64,000 nucleotides of DNA from Drosophila persimilis (Eukaryota > Arthropoda > Insecta > Diptera > Drosophilidae), in NCBI RefSeq assembly GCF_003286085.1, contig NW_020825329.1:62001-126000 (forward strand), given 5' to 3'. The notes under the pieces are model-generated. The model was given only the letters and a program-made list of their open reading frames with translations, was not told the DNA's origin and searched no databases. Within the stretch, counting starts at the first letter, position 1; each line of letters starts with the position of its first letter. Below are positions 42,293-53,280 of this stretch, piece by piece. Both the position numbers and the translations under genes were made by a program.

Positions 42293-43830
42293 GGCGATGC
42301 AGTTACTGCACCGTCAAGTGGCCCGTGTGACACCAGCAGAAGGCTGTTACGCGCGGATCCCTGGCAAAACGCCGCCCTCCTCCCGCCCAACCGACCGAGG
42401 GGCGCTGCCGCATGACGCGCGGTGCGTAGCCGAACCAAACCCGAACATGCAAGAAAGATAGATATTAGACTAACATTCGAGGAAAATTAGCACTAAACTT
42501 ACTAAGAAACTAAGCATGCAATCAAAATACAAATACCACTACAGTTACTAGTTAATAGAAAGGTGTGTAAGGATTAATAATTTAATAAGAGGAAGAGAAT
42601 TAGTGTTGGATATAATATGGTAGAGGGAATTATAATCCGAGCATATGACCCTAAACGGTTCATGCAAGGAATAATTCGATCTACAAAGTGGAAGGAACAA
42701 CGGTATAAAATTTCTAGTCAGTGTAATAGGAATCGTAAAGTTTATGCGGCTCAACAGATCAGGGCTGTCTATGTCACCCCTGATCAAGTTTTGCATAAAT
42801 ATCACACCAAGCATTTTAGTACGGTTAACTAAGGATGGGAGGTTTACTAATAGTAGTCTACTAGAGTAAGATGGGAGTCTTACACCCGCATCCCAGTTAA
42901 GGCCCCGCAGAGCAAAGAGTAAAAAGTTTTTCTGTACTGATTCTATACGGTCCTGGTGTACTTTGTACTGAGGGCACCATACACAGGAGCCGTATTCTAA
43001 GATCGGACGAACAAGCGAGGTATAGAGAGTCTTTGTTATATAGGGGTCGTCAAATTCCTTTGACCACCTCTTTATAAACCCAAGCACGCCCATGGCCTTA
43101 TTTACCATGGTAGAAATGTGTTCGGAAAACTTTAACTTGGGGTCTAACATAACACCCAGATCATCCACCAGGGTAATTCTCTCAAGAGAACCACCAAATC
43201 GGGTGTAGGGAGCCAACAAAGGGCTAGAACGATGAAATGTCATAACTTTGCATTTCGAGGCATTAAGGTGTAACAGGTTTGCACAACACCATGACTGAAA
43301 GCTATTGAGATCGGATTGCAAGCGAGAATGAAATGAAATGTCCTTGTACTGGACACAGAGTTTAACATCATCCGCATACATAAGTACTCGAGAGTATGTT
43401 AATACTGAAAGAAAGTCATTAATAAAGAGTGTGGAGAGTAAGGGGCCTAGATGGTTGCCCTGTGGTACTCCCGAAGAAACCTTTACTAGTAAAGAGAGGG
43501 AGTTTTTGAAGAGGACTCTTTGAGACCTAGAACAAAGATAGCTAGAAATCCATCTCAGGAGGTTGGGCGGAAACCCTAAAAGGTCAAGTTTATGTGCTAA
43601 AAGGGTTTTTAAATGCTTTACTAAAGTCGGTATAAATAACATCCGTCTGTAAGTTCCCTTGAAGCCTTTAATAATGAAAGAGGTAAACTCTAACAAGTTC
43701 GTGGTGGTTGATCGCCGCCTTATAAATCTATGCTGAGTTGGAGATATAAGTGACTTGCAGAGATGTTGCAAGTGCGGAGTTCTCAAACAATTTGGGAATA
43801 GCGGAATACTTTGCTATTGCTTGTTATTGT
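42293..43830 (-). mobile_element. CR1-like non-LTR retrotransposon, 3' part
   Basis: 5'-truncated element in minus orientation, containing the RT C-terminal half and a GC-rich 3' untranslated region (42293-42545) that ends ...TGCATCGCCTC. It is the best-preserved copy of the family in the window and is inserted in the Gag region of the 412-like element. No clear target duplication could be fixed by eye. Confidence 0.72.
42548..43786 (-). pseudogene. CR1-like reverse transcriptase (412 codons open)
   Basis: Open over the RT palm and thumb: QHRFIRRRSTTTNLLEF, a deletion after the first block (FKGTYRRMLFIPTLVKHLKT, where the catalytic Asp of AFDSV should stand), SGVPQGNHLGPLLSTLFIND, YADDVKLC with the catalytic pair, LHLNASKCKVMTFHRSS, GVMLDPKLKFSEHI and MGVLGFIKRWSKEFDDPYI, then the conserved C-terminal region to LLILTHLSIN. 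No RNase H follows, as expected for CR1/jockey-group elements. Long open but truncated, with the first catalytic motif apparently lost. Confidence 0.75.
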
Positions 43831-44020
43831 ATTTACTATGTTATTGTATTTGCGGGTGATGTATCAACGTATCTGATCTTATTGTTTTGTCAGAATTGAT
43901 ATATTTGTATGATTTCTCTTAATAATCATGTATTTTTCTCTCTAATGCATTCCATTCCATTGTTCGATGGACTCTGGAGTTTCTAGCGGTTTAAGCGCAG
44001 CATCAATATGGTTGTGATAC
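43831..44020. other. AT-rich remnant of the 412-like leader
   Basis: No clear coding signal; probably the region between the 5' ORF and Gag of the 412-like element. Confidence 0.4.
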
Positions 44021-44494
44021 CTAGTATTGCATGTGTTTTTTACTGATTATTTTGATCATTACGTACGATAATGTACTCAATACCATGGCTTTTTCAGTTT
44101 TTGAACAATTGATTAAACGGCTTGCGATTCTTTGGAAGGTTTTTATATATTCATTCGCGAATTCAACTATTTTGATGAATTCGCGATGTTTTTGCAATAT
44201 TCGCAATGCATTTACTCTAAAATTTGGTTCGCTATTATAGATTTCATTTATTTTGTCCATAATTTTACTTCTACTTGCATATTTTTTCTTTATGCACTTA
44301 TTGTGCAACTTATATAGCTTGGCAAGTGCATTTGCAATTATTATAAGCATAACTTTTATTACCTTTAAGTCGACTGAGGCAGTTTCGACATTGTTAATTA
44401 CGTTTGCGGTTGAGTTCGCTACTTTAGACTCGTGGTCCAACATCTTTCCTACTTCTGATATATTATCCTCTTTTGGGATAGAATTTGAACGCAA
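44021..44494 (-). CDS. 5' ORF of the 412-like element
   Basis: 157 open codons, largely helical and lysine/asparagine/isoleucine-rich (VIKVMLIIIANALAKLYKLH, QKHREFIKIVEFANEYI). It lies between the 5' LTR and Gag of the 412-like element, a position where members of the 412/mdg1 group have a small leading ORF. I see no named domain. It is intact over its length but belongs to a dead element. Confidence 0.5.
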   Translation of the reverse strand: MRSNSIPKEDNISEVGKMLDHESKVANSTANVINNVETASVDLKVIKVMLIIIANALAKLYKLHNKCIKKKYASRSKIMDKINEIYNSEPNFRVNALRILQKHREFIKIVEFANEYIKTFQRIASRLINCSKTEKAMVLSTLSYVMIKIISKKHMQY

Positions 44495-44724
44495 CTAACT
44501 TTTAATTTTTGTTTAAAAAAAAAAAAAAGAATATATACATATATTGTATTAAATGTATTTATTTTTTTTTTTTAGAGAAGGAAATATTTTTTTTTTTTAT
44601 TTGTTTGTATTAGTAATTACTTGATCTCCTGTCTAATATTTCATATGGCTTCACAGGCCATACTCTATTACGAGCAACGCAATTATCGCTCAGTATTACA
44701 AAGGGTTCTTTTACATTTCATTTT
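44495..44724. other. Leader of the 412-like element, A/T runs
   Basis: Long A and T runs (44514-44528, 44563-44573, 44589-44600) and no coding signal. It lies immediately inside the 5' LTR. The primer-binding site is not evident. Confidence 0.45.
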
Positions 44725-44968
44725 TATACCCGATACTCAAAATGAGTATTGGGGTATATTAGATTTGTGGTAAAAGTGGATGTGTGTAACGTCCAGAAGG
44801 AATCGTTTCCGACCCCATAAAGTATAAATTTTCTGTGATTTTCTGTGTCTCTCGCACGCACTCTTTGTCGTGTCGTTTAATATTAGCGACGTCTGCCGGA
44901 GGAGAGCCATACTGACTAAGTATCGGGTATAAATGTAGAGTTGCGGTGTCCACAGCAACTCACAACGT
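44725..44968 (+). repeat. DINE-1-like repeat, internally deleted
   Basis: Only about 245 bp: the left end (TATACCCGATACTC) joins at about 44830 to the right end (GTGTCTCTCGCACGCACTC, inverted repeat, hairpin, CACAACGTT). It removed or replaced the first dozen bases of the 5' LTR of the 412-like element. Confidence 0.72.
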
Positions 44969-45387
44969 TGAAATAGAATTTAAACAGAGAAAACACTTCT
45001 TTTGGTTTTGTTCGGAATGAATCCAATTTATTCTTCATAAACTTCTTTAGCCTAAAGTACATAATATTCTTGGTTGACTTCTGTCGCTAAGAGCAGCGGC
45101 AGAAGGGGATTATGTAGCATGCCATATGTATGTGTATATTTATGTTTGTAAGAATGGAATGCTCATTTGGCAACTTGGAATATATTGCCGACACTGCAGC
45201 ACTCACGCTGCAGGCCAGTCCACATATAAGGGAATGATCGTAATACAGCTCTTGAGTGCGGTTGTATTACGTAAACATTGCGACAACTCTCCATTAACTT
45301 TGGGCATATGACCACTACAATACTACAATGACCACTATACACTACAATGCTGTGGGCATATGCTTATTTGTCATACAACATACTACA
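44969..45387 (-). repeat. 5' LTR of the 412-like element
   Basis: Matches 13569-14028 with a few internal deletions; on the minus strand it starts TGTAGTATGTTG. Followed on the right by ACCT, the same 4 bases that precede the 3' LTR at 13565. Confidence 0.8.
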
Positions 45388-45506
45388 ACCTACCGGGAGA
45401 CCATGCCGAACAAAATTCAGTCCACTTGAAGGAGGCCAACAAACCAGCAGTACGCGGTCACCAACTTTGCTGTTTAAAAATGGTTGTATTATTTTTTTAG
45501 AAATAT
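45388..45506. other. Intron DNA between the 412-like and LOA elements
   Basis: No family recognised. It ends with TTTTAGAAATAT (45495-45506), the left target duplication of the LOA element, and continues after that element at 50130. Confidence 0.45.
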
Positions 45507-45904
45507 GGCCGTCTGCCATCGGGTGCTACAGGGGGACAAACGGGTCGGCTCGCACAACTGTGAACTCGGAACTGAGGCGCAGCCGCTCCGGTTAGTAATA
45601 CTCGGTGCGGGCGCGACTACACTCTCCCCGTGAGGGCGGCTGGCAACAGGTCCTGGCACGGTCATGTCTCTGCCAGTATGCTGGCGAATGGTAGTCGGGC
45701 GGAGAGAAGAAAACTCTCAGTGAAATTACCCCAATCCAAGGTGACACTGTTTTATGCCGAGGGATGCATGGCCGGGGGGGTGCCCGGTCACTAATATGCG
45801 GACTCTGGATACCTGCCGACCTCCAGTTTAAATATTAGGCTTCCCGGGGCAAGCGGGCTATGCCTCGGGTAACTAACCCCTTCCCGCCTACTCGTGGGAA
45901 CAAA

Positions 45905-46984
45905 AATGCCAAACAAATTAAAAATAACAAATAAAAAAACCGCAAAGGAGCTCGGTACTCCTCTTAAAGTACCGGAGGGACGAGCCAATCCCTCTGTACC
46001 AGCGCCTGGGAAACCAGGTGCAAAGAAGACGGGGAAGGAGACTGAGTCGGTCCGAAAAGCCAATTGGGTCCTTCCAAGTCGGGTGGCTCCAAGGGCGAAT
46101 CGGAGACCGGGGTGGCTGCCAAGCAGAGCGTAATCCCGGCTGGTAAGCGCACCGGGACCGAGGAACCCATGGGGGCCCCGGCGAGCAGCGGCTCTGCACC
46201 ACGGGGAGGAAAGCCGTCGTACTAGGACAGGAGACGAGCGGCTTTCATCCTGTCCAACGAGGACCCGAACTTTAGGGCGTCGGCAGAAGGAAAGGAGCAG
46301 AGGCTGTAGGCCTCCTCAATCCTGCCATTTCAACAACTCCTGCCCCCAACAAGCGGCAACGCTCAGCGGAGGACCCCGCTAACCAGCCAGGCAAGCCAAG
46401 CGGATGAAGACCCACCTCACGAACCGGTCGTTCGCTGAGGTGGCGAGGGGCAAGACCCTGATCGGTGTCCTGGACAGAAGCGCCGAGGACGGCCATGTCC
46501 CTCGCGATAAGTGGCACCTGGTGAAGAACGAGCTCCAGGACCGTTTACTACAGGAACTAGAGGAGAACGGCGGACCACCGCCAAAGTGTGAGACCACCGT
46601 CTGCAACCGCACCTTCCCACAGCCGATTGGAAGGTGGCCATGGACATCCAGGGGCAGAGGCGCCAGATTATCCTAGTCCTAAATGAGGAGTCGCTAGAGC
46701 CCCTCGCCAAAACGGACGGTGTGATCGAGTACGGGTACAAAAAGGTCACCATTACCACCTATAAGTCGGATCGCAAGGGCAGGCAAGCGGAGGTCGAGCC
46801 AGACCCTGAGCTGCCGAAGATCCCGAAAGAGGGGGCCTCGTGCGAGGAAGACAACCCGGCGTCGGATGCGGCGTCCATGATGTCGGACGATATCCTGGAC
46901 GACTACGCGTTCGACGAGAGCGACCCAGAGGTCTCAGCCATATCGTTGTCGGGGAGGAGCCGGATTCCCCCGACAGCGATCTAG
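45905..46984 (+). pseudogene. LOA-A ORF1 (broken)
   Basis: Starts MPNKLKITNKKTAKELGTPL and is basic and Pro/Ala-rich. It continues over frame breaks into NRSFAEVARGKTLIGVLDRS and GHVPRDKWHLVKNELQDRLL, then IQGQRRQIILVLNEESLEPL and VIEYGYKKVTITTYKSDRKG, and ends in an acidic stretch (SDDILDDYAFDESDPEVS). The middle has the look of the RRM-like ORF1 of LOA/I elements, which binds RNA. At least two frameshifts. Confidence 0.62.
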
Positions 46985-47307
46985 AAGCAACAATGGTGGA
47001 GGTGAGACTCAGGAATGTCACTTGCATTCTTGCAAAAAGGGAGTTGCACTTATTTTTGCTCCCAAATTTCAGCAATGAAGACCACACCGCAGTGAGTCTC
47101 GAAGGCCAGGAGCGCTCACTGAGGATCTGCTCCGCATACATGGGGCATGATCAACCAGACCCCCCTCCACACGCGCCTCTTCGGGCTCTAATCGCAGAAT
47201 GTTCGGCCAAAGACATCGGCCTAATTGTGGGGTGCGACGCCAATGCACATCACTGTCAGTGGGGAAGCACTGACACAAACGAAAGAGGTGAGTACCTTTT
47301 CAGTTAA
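46985..47307 (+). pseudogene. LOA-A endonuclease fragment
   Basis: Reads RNVTCILAKRELHLFLLPNF, LRICSAYMGHDQPDPP and IGLIVGCDANAHHCQWGSTD; GCDANAHH is the conserved motif of APE-type endonucleases. The N-terminal part with the LQINLHHCKAA and QEPW motifs and the C-terminal SDH motif region are damaged or missing. Confidence 0.75.
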
Positions 47308-47856
47308 ACCGGGGTAGTAATCCTGGAGGGTCCTGGAAGATCACTCCTTCTCGGACCACAGGTACGTAGAAGCTGTTTTCTCATTCTCAGTACCGAAGCC
47401 AGTTCGTTTCCGGAACATCAGACGGACAAACTGGACTCGGTACTCTGATAACCTCTGTCGTATTCTCCCCGAGCAACCATCTGAGGAGGATTTCTCCACG
47501 GAGGCCACGACCCGTCTTCTTAAGATCTTCACCGACGCCTGCAATAAGGCGCTCGACAAAGCATGCCCCTCTGGCAAGAACAGAGGCCGGAGGAAGGTAT
47601 CGTAGGGAAACCTGAATGGTGGAATCCGAAACTGGATGAACTCCGGAAAGCCTCCCGGAGACTCATCAATAAAGCTAAGGCTGAGAACGTTGAGCAAAAC
47701 TGGGCCGAATACAAGGCCAGTCTGTCAATCTACAACAAAGAAGTTAGAAAAGCCAAACGCGCCTCCTGGCGTAAGTTCTGCAGCTAAATCGAGAGTAACT
47801 CAGAAGCCTCGCGCTCGCGCAGAGTTCTCTCGAAGACAACACCCACCCTGGGCTAC

Positions 47857-49120
47857 TTGAAGAACACCGACCAGTCGTGGACTACGTCCAGCGATGAATC
47901 GCTAAATCTTCTCCTAAATACTCACTTCCCTGGCTGCGATGAAAACAGACCCAACTACTTCGCGCCGCGTTCTGTCGTCTCAAATGCTCTCCTGAGCCTG
48001 CTAAGCCAGGAGAATATTTCCTGGGTGATCAGAAGTTTTAAACCTTACAAGTCCGCTGGCCCAGACGGCATTAACTGGCTCAAAATAATTTACGAAGGAA
48101 TCTTCTCCCACGGGTGCATTCCTGACACCTGGCTTCAGACCAAAGTCGTATTCATACCCAAGGCAGGCAAACCCTCGCACACTACCCCAAAAGATTTCAG
48201 GCCCATGAGTCTATCCTCTTTTCTTCTAAAGGCGATGGAACGGCTCCTGGGGCTGCATCTCACAGCGTGTATTCCGTCCAGTCTGATCTCAGACTCCCAG
48301 CATGCCTATCGGAAGGGAAGATCCACCGAAACGGGCCTACACTCGATCACATCGATCATCGAAGCATCCCTTACACCCTCGTAGCCTTCCTCAACATAGA
48401 AGGCGCTTTTAACAACATCCTTCCGACCGCCATCACGGGCGCACTGACGGATCTGGGGGTTGACTTCAGGAAGGTGAGCCTGATCGATCAGATGCTGCAA
48501 TGCAGGACGGTTGAGGCATCACTGGGGACGTCAACATGCATCAGATTCTTCTGCAGAGGCACACCGCAGGGCCGAGTCCTCTCGCCCTTCCTATTGAACT
48601 TGGCAGTGAACACACTGCGGCGGGAGATAGAGGGGGTGGCTGCCGTGTGGTGGCGTATGCGGACGATGTTGCTATAGCACTCTCCGGAAAATTTCCGCAC
48701 ACGTTGTGTGAGTGCATGACAAGTACTCTCACGAAAATGTCGAAATGGGCAGACAAATGCGGGTTAGGCGTCAACCCGTATAAAACGGAACTGGTGCTTT
48801 ACACTAGGAAGTACAAAGTTCCGGTACTGATTCCCCCTAGACTATGTGGGGAAGCGCTAGTTTTCAGCAGCAACGCCAAGTATCTTGGCCTAATACTCGA
48901 CAGAAAGCTCGACTGGAGCATAGAGGACAGAGTAAAGAAAGCCACAGTGGCCCTCTATACTTGCAGGAAAGCCATCGGACTAAAATGGGGAATGACCCCC
49001 TATATAGTCCGGTGGCTCTACAACGCCATCATACGACCGATCATGCTCTATGGAGTGGTGGTATGGTGGCCAGCCTTAGACAGAAGGACAGCAGAGTTCA
49101 ACGCATGGCAGAACTTGTGC
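47857..49120 (+). pseudogene. LOA-A reverse transcriptase (broken)
   Basis: Fingers and palm at 47857-48384 (SFKPYKSAGPDGINWLKIIY, WLQTKVVFIPKAGKPSHTTP, QHAYRKGRSTETGLHSITSI), then shifted pieces with FLNIEGAF (catalytic Asp changed to Asn) and GTPQGRVLSPF, and 48536-49138 with VVAYADDVAIAL and KYLGLILDRKLDWS. The first catalytic aspartate is Asn here, while the copy at 985-1785 still has Asp. Confidence 0.78.
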
Positions 49121-49199
49121 TGGACCTCCTCCCTGTAGATTTCATGGGAAAGAAGGTGGCAACACTTTCTGCCCTCAGAAAGAGTCTACTGCTGCGAGC

Positions 49200-49970
49200 T
49201 GAATATCATTCATTGCTTTAGGCTCCCGGACCAATGTAGTGTGTTCCAAGCGGAGGTTGAAGCCATCAAGGAGGCCATTTCTATCGTATCCAAACTACGT
49301 CTAGATACGCACTTAGTGTGCGTCTTCTCGGACAGCCAAGCGGCTATTTAAGCTCTAGGCTCGAACTCAGCGACTGTAAATGACTGCAGCAGGTCTCTGC
49401 ACGAGATTGCAGAGCAGTTAGATCTCTTCCTTATATTCCTTCCCAGCCACAGGGACATCGAGGGGAACGACGCCGCCGACGAGCTAGCCAGGCAGGGTAC
49501 TACGATCCCTCTCCTATTGGAGAGGGAGCAAGTAGCGATGCCCTTGGCTACGTGCAGGCTACTAACCCACGAATTGTTCGAGCAAAATGCGAATAGGAGA
49601 TGGCAGCAAACCGTCTCCTGTAAAGTCTCAAGATTGATATGGCCATATCGATCGAAGAAGCACTCAGCAGAGCTGTATAGACTCAGCGAGCACAGTGCTC
49701 TGCAGTTACTCGAGCCATTACGGGACACTGGCAGATCGGCACTCATGCATCCAGACTGTCAATCCCTCATAACGACTTCTGCAGGAGTTGTCGCGACGAG
49801 GTGGAGGAGGAATCGGTCCCCCACTTCATCTGCCGCTGCCCAGCACTTGGAGGTCGTCGTCTTCGTATTCTCGGGGCCGCTTTCCTCACGGACATTTCGG
49901 ACCTGTCCGAAATCAAACCAGGGACATTGTCCAAATACATCCAAGCTACCGGATGGGACTGCCCTTAATC
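49200..49970 (+). pseudogene. LOA-A RNase H and C-terminus (broken)
   Basis: Parts of FSDSQAA (49327-49347, followed by a stop where the sister copy has FKALG), SHRDIEGNDAADELARQGTT and the Cys/His tail. The first RNase H aspartate motif (FYTDGS) is lost in a deletion near 49190. Confidence 0.7.
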
Positions 49971-50129
49971 CTGCAGTAGTCTGTTCTCACGGTTCAGGCA
50001 ACGAGAAGGGGCACATGCCCACGCGGCAACGCAACGGACCTTCTATAGGTCCAAGTGAGCTTGGGGGCGGGAGGCTCACATCCCCCCTCCCGGCTACCGC
50101 CTTAACCTAACCTAACCTTTTAGAAATAT

Positions 50130-50338
50130 TCTCCAGGAAGATGACTACGCAGTTTGAAAGGCTTAACCCAACCAAATTCTTGACCAACAAATTTATTTGG
50201 TAGATGGGAACAAAAATATGTACCGAATTGTATAACAATAGTCTATATCAGCCAATATCACATTTTACATGTTTTCGGCACAATGATCTTCTAATTAGTT
50301 TATCATTGATCTTCAAACAACGTGCACTAGAAATGGAG
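50130..50338. other. Unassigned AT-rich intron DNA
   Basis: Continues 45388-45506 after removal of the LOA insertion. No gene or repeat recognised. Confidence 0.4.
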
Positions 50339-50391
50339 CGCTAACCAATAGTTCGCGTTATATTTCCTACATAAAAGACTGTAGTGTATCC

Positions 50392-50930
50392 GTGGCTGAC
50401 AAACAAAATGAGTCTGGCACTCCCCAAATGCCAACAGGGAGCAATCCCAAACAGGGGAAGGCAGCGGCCCAAAGGCCTGGCCCGACCCGCAAATCAGCAG
50501 TGAAAACCTGCGCGGCGGAAGATGCTAGGGAGAGCCCAAAGGGGTCCCATCCCGGTGTCGGGGTGGGTGGTGAATTGGCTCCCAAAACCGATACCTTGGC
50601 AGAGTGGCTATGCAATCCTGCGGCTGCTCTGCCTGCTGTTAAAGTGGCGGGTGATGAGTCACCATCTACTAGTGTCCAAGCCAAATCTTTTACATATGCC
50701 GATAGAAGGAGTGCTGGCAATATACTCCGTCGGCAGAACGCAAGCCAGATGTCCAGCCCAACGGACAAATAGATAAAGAAGGTTGAGTGGGCCTCGAAGG
50801 TGCTGCCGAACTTTGGCAAGCAAGCAACGAAGAAGGAAGCCCCTCAGCCAAAAAGGCAGCGCTCGCAAGAGACTCCGGGGCCAACACCGAAGCGCTCCAG
50901 AGTACTGCCTAACACATCATTCGCGCATCA
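50392..50930 (+). pseudogene. LOA-B ORF1 (one stop)
   Basis: Starts in the frame of MADKQNESGTPQMPTGSNPK. Basic, Ala/Pro/Lys-rich, with RRSAGNILRRQN near residue 105, then TAG at 50770-50772, after which IKKVEWASKVLPNFGK continues in frame. Ends with KRQRSQETPGPTPKRSR, a nuclear-localisation-like basic stretch. Same family as the ORF1 relic at 4525. Confidence 0.62.
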
Positions 50931-51104
50931 TTCGACAAGCCAGTCGAGCAGGACGCTGCCTCGGAGATCGAAGCACCCGACGATCACACAGAGATATACT
51001 CAGAGGGCTACTCCACCGATGGCACGACTTCGAGGCGGTGTGTTGCCACGAGGAAGTCGAGGACGATCCGGATGCCGACATTACAGTGGTGAAGAACACT
51101 AAGG

Positions 51105-51632
51105 ATGTCCTTGAGGCTCCTTCAGATCAATCTCCACCACTGTAAAGCAGAATGCGCTGCTCTTATACTCCGCCTCGAAGAGAGCGGAGCAGACGTAGCC
51201 CTGATCCAGGAACCTTGGATAGTGGGAGACAAGGTTTGTGGACTAGGGTCGAAGGAGTACAAGAGAATTGTAGCTCAACATGAAGGTAAAACCCGCACCT
51301 GCATTCTCGCCAGAAAGCACCTTAATATCTTTCTGCTCCATAATTATAGCGATAGCGACAACACGGCGGCAAGCCTAGAGCTGAAAGGGACACATCTAAG
51401 GCTGATGTCGTCCTACATGGCCCATGAGGGAAACGATCCTCCCAACGACCTTGTTCGCAAACTAGCCAGCGACAGCGAGAGGTCGGACATAGACCTATTA
51501 ATAGGTTGCGATGCCAACGCTCACCACACTCAATGGGGGAGCTCGAACACAAATGTAAGAGGTGAGTCACTTTTCAGCTTCATCCTTAACTCAAATCTAT
51601 TTATTTGTAATCGGGGCAACTTTTATAATTAA
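51105..51632 (+). CDS. LOA-B APE-type endonuclease domain (open)
   Basis: 175 open codons with the family motifs in order: LRLLQINLHHCKAECAALIL (residues 3-22, with the catalytic-site Asn), DVALIQEPWIVGDKVCGLGS (Glu of QEPW), LMSSYMAHEGNDPP and LLIGCDANAHHTQWGSSNTN (Asp and Asn of the core). The final SDH motif is in the next frame (DDHSFSDHRYIETTL, about 51710-51755). This nuclease nicks the target DNA to prime reverse transcription. The domain is the best-preserved part of the element, but the element as a whole is dead. Confidence 0.75.
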   Translation: MSLRLLQINLHHCKAECAALILRLEESGADVALIQEPWIVGDKVCGLGSKEYKRIVAQHEGKTRTCILARKHLNIFLLHNYSDSDNTAASLELKGTHLRLMSSYMAHEGNDPPNDLVRKLASDSERSDIDLLIGCDANAHHTQWGSSNTNVRGESLFSFILNSNLFICNRGNFYN

Positions 51633-51639
51633 AAATCGA

Positions 51640-52950
51640 CAGGAGGTTATTGACATCACCTTAGTGTCCCCCAACCTGTTAGACATAGTCAAGAGTTGGC
51701 AAGTCCTTGATGACCACTCTTTCTCTGACCACAGATACATCGAGACCACACTATCCCTCGAGTGTCCGAAACCTAAGGACTATATTAATCCCAGGAAAGC
51801 CAACTGGGAAAAATATAGCTCAGCCCTGGAGGACTTACTCCCCTCCAAAGCACCATCATGCCTGGACACAAAAGACGACCTAGATCGCCTAGTGAACAGG
51901 TTCACAGAAGCATGCAACAAAGCCTTCGCGGCAGCATGCCCCTCTAGCAAACCTAGGGGGAAAAAGAAACCCCCCTGGTGGTCAAAACAAATAGACATCC
52001 TACGTAAAAGCTGCAGGACCCTCTTCAACAGGGCCAAAAGCGCGAACGAGGAGAGCCACTGGGCAGACTACAAAATCAGTCTGTCACTATATAAAAAGTC
52101 GTGGCCTATGCGGACGACGTTGCGATTATCTTCTCGGGGAAATACCCCCAAACACTGTGCGACTTAATGACCACAAAGCTAGCGCAACTGTCGGATTGGG
52201 TCTGGGAGTAAATCCCTCAAAAACGGAACTCGTATTATTCACAAATAAATACAAGGTCCCGCCCCTCAACCCTCCAATACTACAAGGATGCAGGCTTGGT
52301 TGGAACCTGAATGTCAAAGACAGAGTGAAGAAGGCAATGACTGCACTCTACACATGCAAAAAAGCTATTGGGCTAAGATGGGGTATGATCCCAAGCATCG
52401 TCCAATGGATATATCAAGCTATAGTTAGACCAATACTACTCTACGGAGTTACGGTGTGGTGGCCGGCCCTATCAAAAAGGGCGATCACCAAGCAACTGTG
52501 CAAAGTCCAGCGGACTGCCGCCCTATGTATTACCGGAGCTCTTCGCACCACCCGAAATGATGCGCTAAATGCCATCCTATGCCTACAGAGCCTTGACCTC
52601 GCAGGAAAGGAACGGGCTGAAGTAGCAGCAATACGTCTAAGAGACTCAGATCAATGGGTGACACAGTGCATAGGTCACTCAGCCATATTAAATAATAGCA
52701 GTACCGTCCCCTCAAAAACAGACTACCAAGTTCCAAGAGAGTACACAGTCACTCCCTTCGACACAATCATCCCTCACAGAGACGAATGGCTCGAGGGACT
52801 CCCAGGCCCAGATGGGGCCATAAACATCTTCACAGATGGATCAAAGCTGGACGACAGAGTCGGAGGGGGAATCTACTCTGAACAGCTCAACATAAGGCAT
52901 TCTTCAGACTCCCAGATCATTGCAGTGTCTTTCAAGCGGAAGTCATAGCA
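51640..52950 (+). pseudogene. LOA-B linker, RT with palm deletion, RNase H start
   Basis: The linker reads RQEVIDITLVSPNLLDIVKS and ANWEKYSSALEDLLPSKAPS. At about 52097 it jumps directly to VAYADDVAII, so all RT motifs before YADD are lost. The thumb (LGLGVNPSKTELVLFTNKYK, GWNLNVKDRVKKAMTALYTC) and the RNase H start INIFTDGSKLDDRVGGGIYS follow, with the first RNase H Asp present. Confidence 0.75.
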
Positions 52951-53280
52951 ATCAGGGAGGCTCTAGATTGCCTACAAGCGGCTGCCGTTACGGCAACCAA
53001 GCCAAACATTTATAGCGACAGCCAGGCTGCGATCAAATCGCTAAGTGTGATTTCCTCGAACTCGGCCACCGTGGCAGACTGCCGCAAATCTCTGCACGAG
53101 ATGGCTCAGCAATTTGCTATTAGCCTGATTTGGGTCCCGGGCCACCGGGACATCGAGGGCAACTTATAGCGGACGAGCTGGCCAGATCTGGCACTACAAT
53201 CCCCCTTCTCCAAGACAAGGAGGATATCTGTATGCCAATGGCCACCTGTAAGCTCATTATGCTTTGTATTGGATCCGACC
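52920..53280 (+). pseudogene. LOA-B RNase H end (broken)
   Basis: Shifted continuation: FQAEVIAIREALDCLQAA, IYSDSQAAIKSLSVISSNSA, then SLIWVPGHRDIEGN and a stop at 53167-53169 (TAG) replacing the expected DAADELA. The shifted frame still shows ADELARSGTTIPL. Confidence 0.7.

Larger units (their letters stand above)
13569..45387 (-). mobile_element. 412/mdg1-like LTR retrotransposon split by nested insertions
   Basis: Inferred single element in minus orientation. The 3' LTR is at 13569-14028 and the 5' LTR at about 44969-45387. The outer flanks are ACCT on both sides (13565-13568 and 45388-45391), as expected for a 4-bp target duplication. The left part holds integrase, RNase H and RT; the right part holds protease, Gag and a 5' ORF. 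The sets are complementary, with no overlap, so they are most simply one element opened at about 18200/39682 by a micropia-like element. Protein motifs closely resemble 412. Other insertions inside: DINE-like repeats at 14119, 40236 and 44725 and a CR1-like element at 42293. Confidence 0.75.
45507..50117 (+). mobile_element. LOA-clade non-LTR retrotransposon, subfamily A, both ends present
   Basis: Complete insertion flanked by the 12-bp duplication TTTTAGAAATAT (45495-45506 and 50118-50129). Order: GC-rich 5' untranslated region, ORF1 (about 45905-46984), endonuclease (46990-47305), linker (47340-47790), RT (47857-49100), RNase H (49200-49970), 3' region and TAACC tail. Deletions are seen in the endonuclease end (47305), the RT/RNase H junction (49190) and elsewhere. 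The 3' 2.8 kb closely match 1-3146. Confidence 0.85.
50339..53280 (+). mobile_element. LOA-clade retrotransposon, subfamily B, truncated at both ends
   Basis: Contains ORF1 (50392-50890), a well-kept endonuclease (51105-51632), linker, a deleted RT and part of RNase H, ending at about 53280 where CR1-like sequence begins. No TAACC tail. Protein sequence is clearly distinct from subfamily A but of the same build. Confidence 0.78.

Noticed and set aside
44021..44494. Envelope protein of the 412-like element
   Set aside because: It lies on the 5' side of Gag next to the 5' LTR, not after integrase, and shows no signal peptide or membrane anchor of the envelope type.
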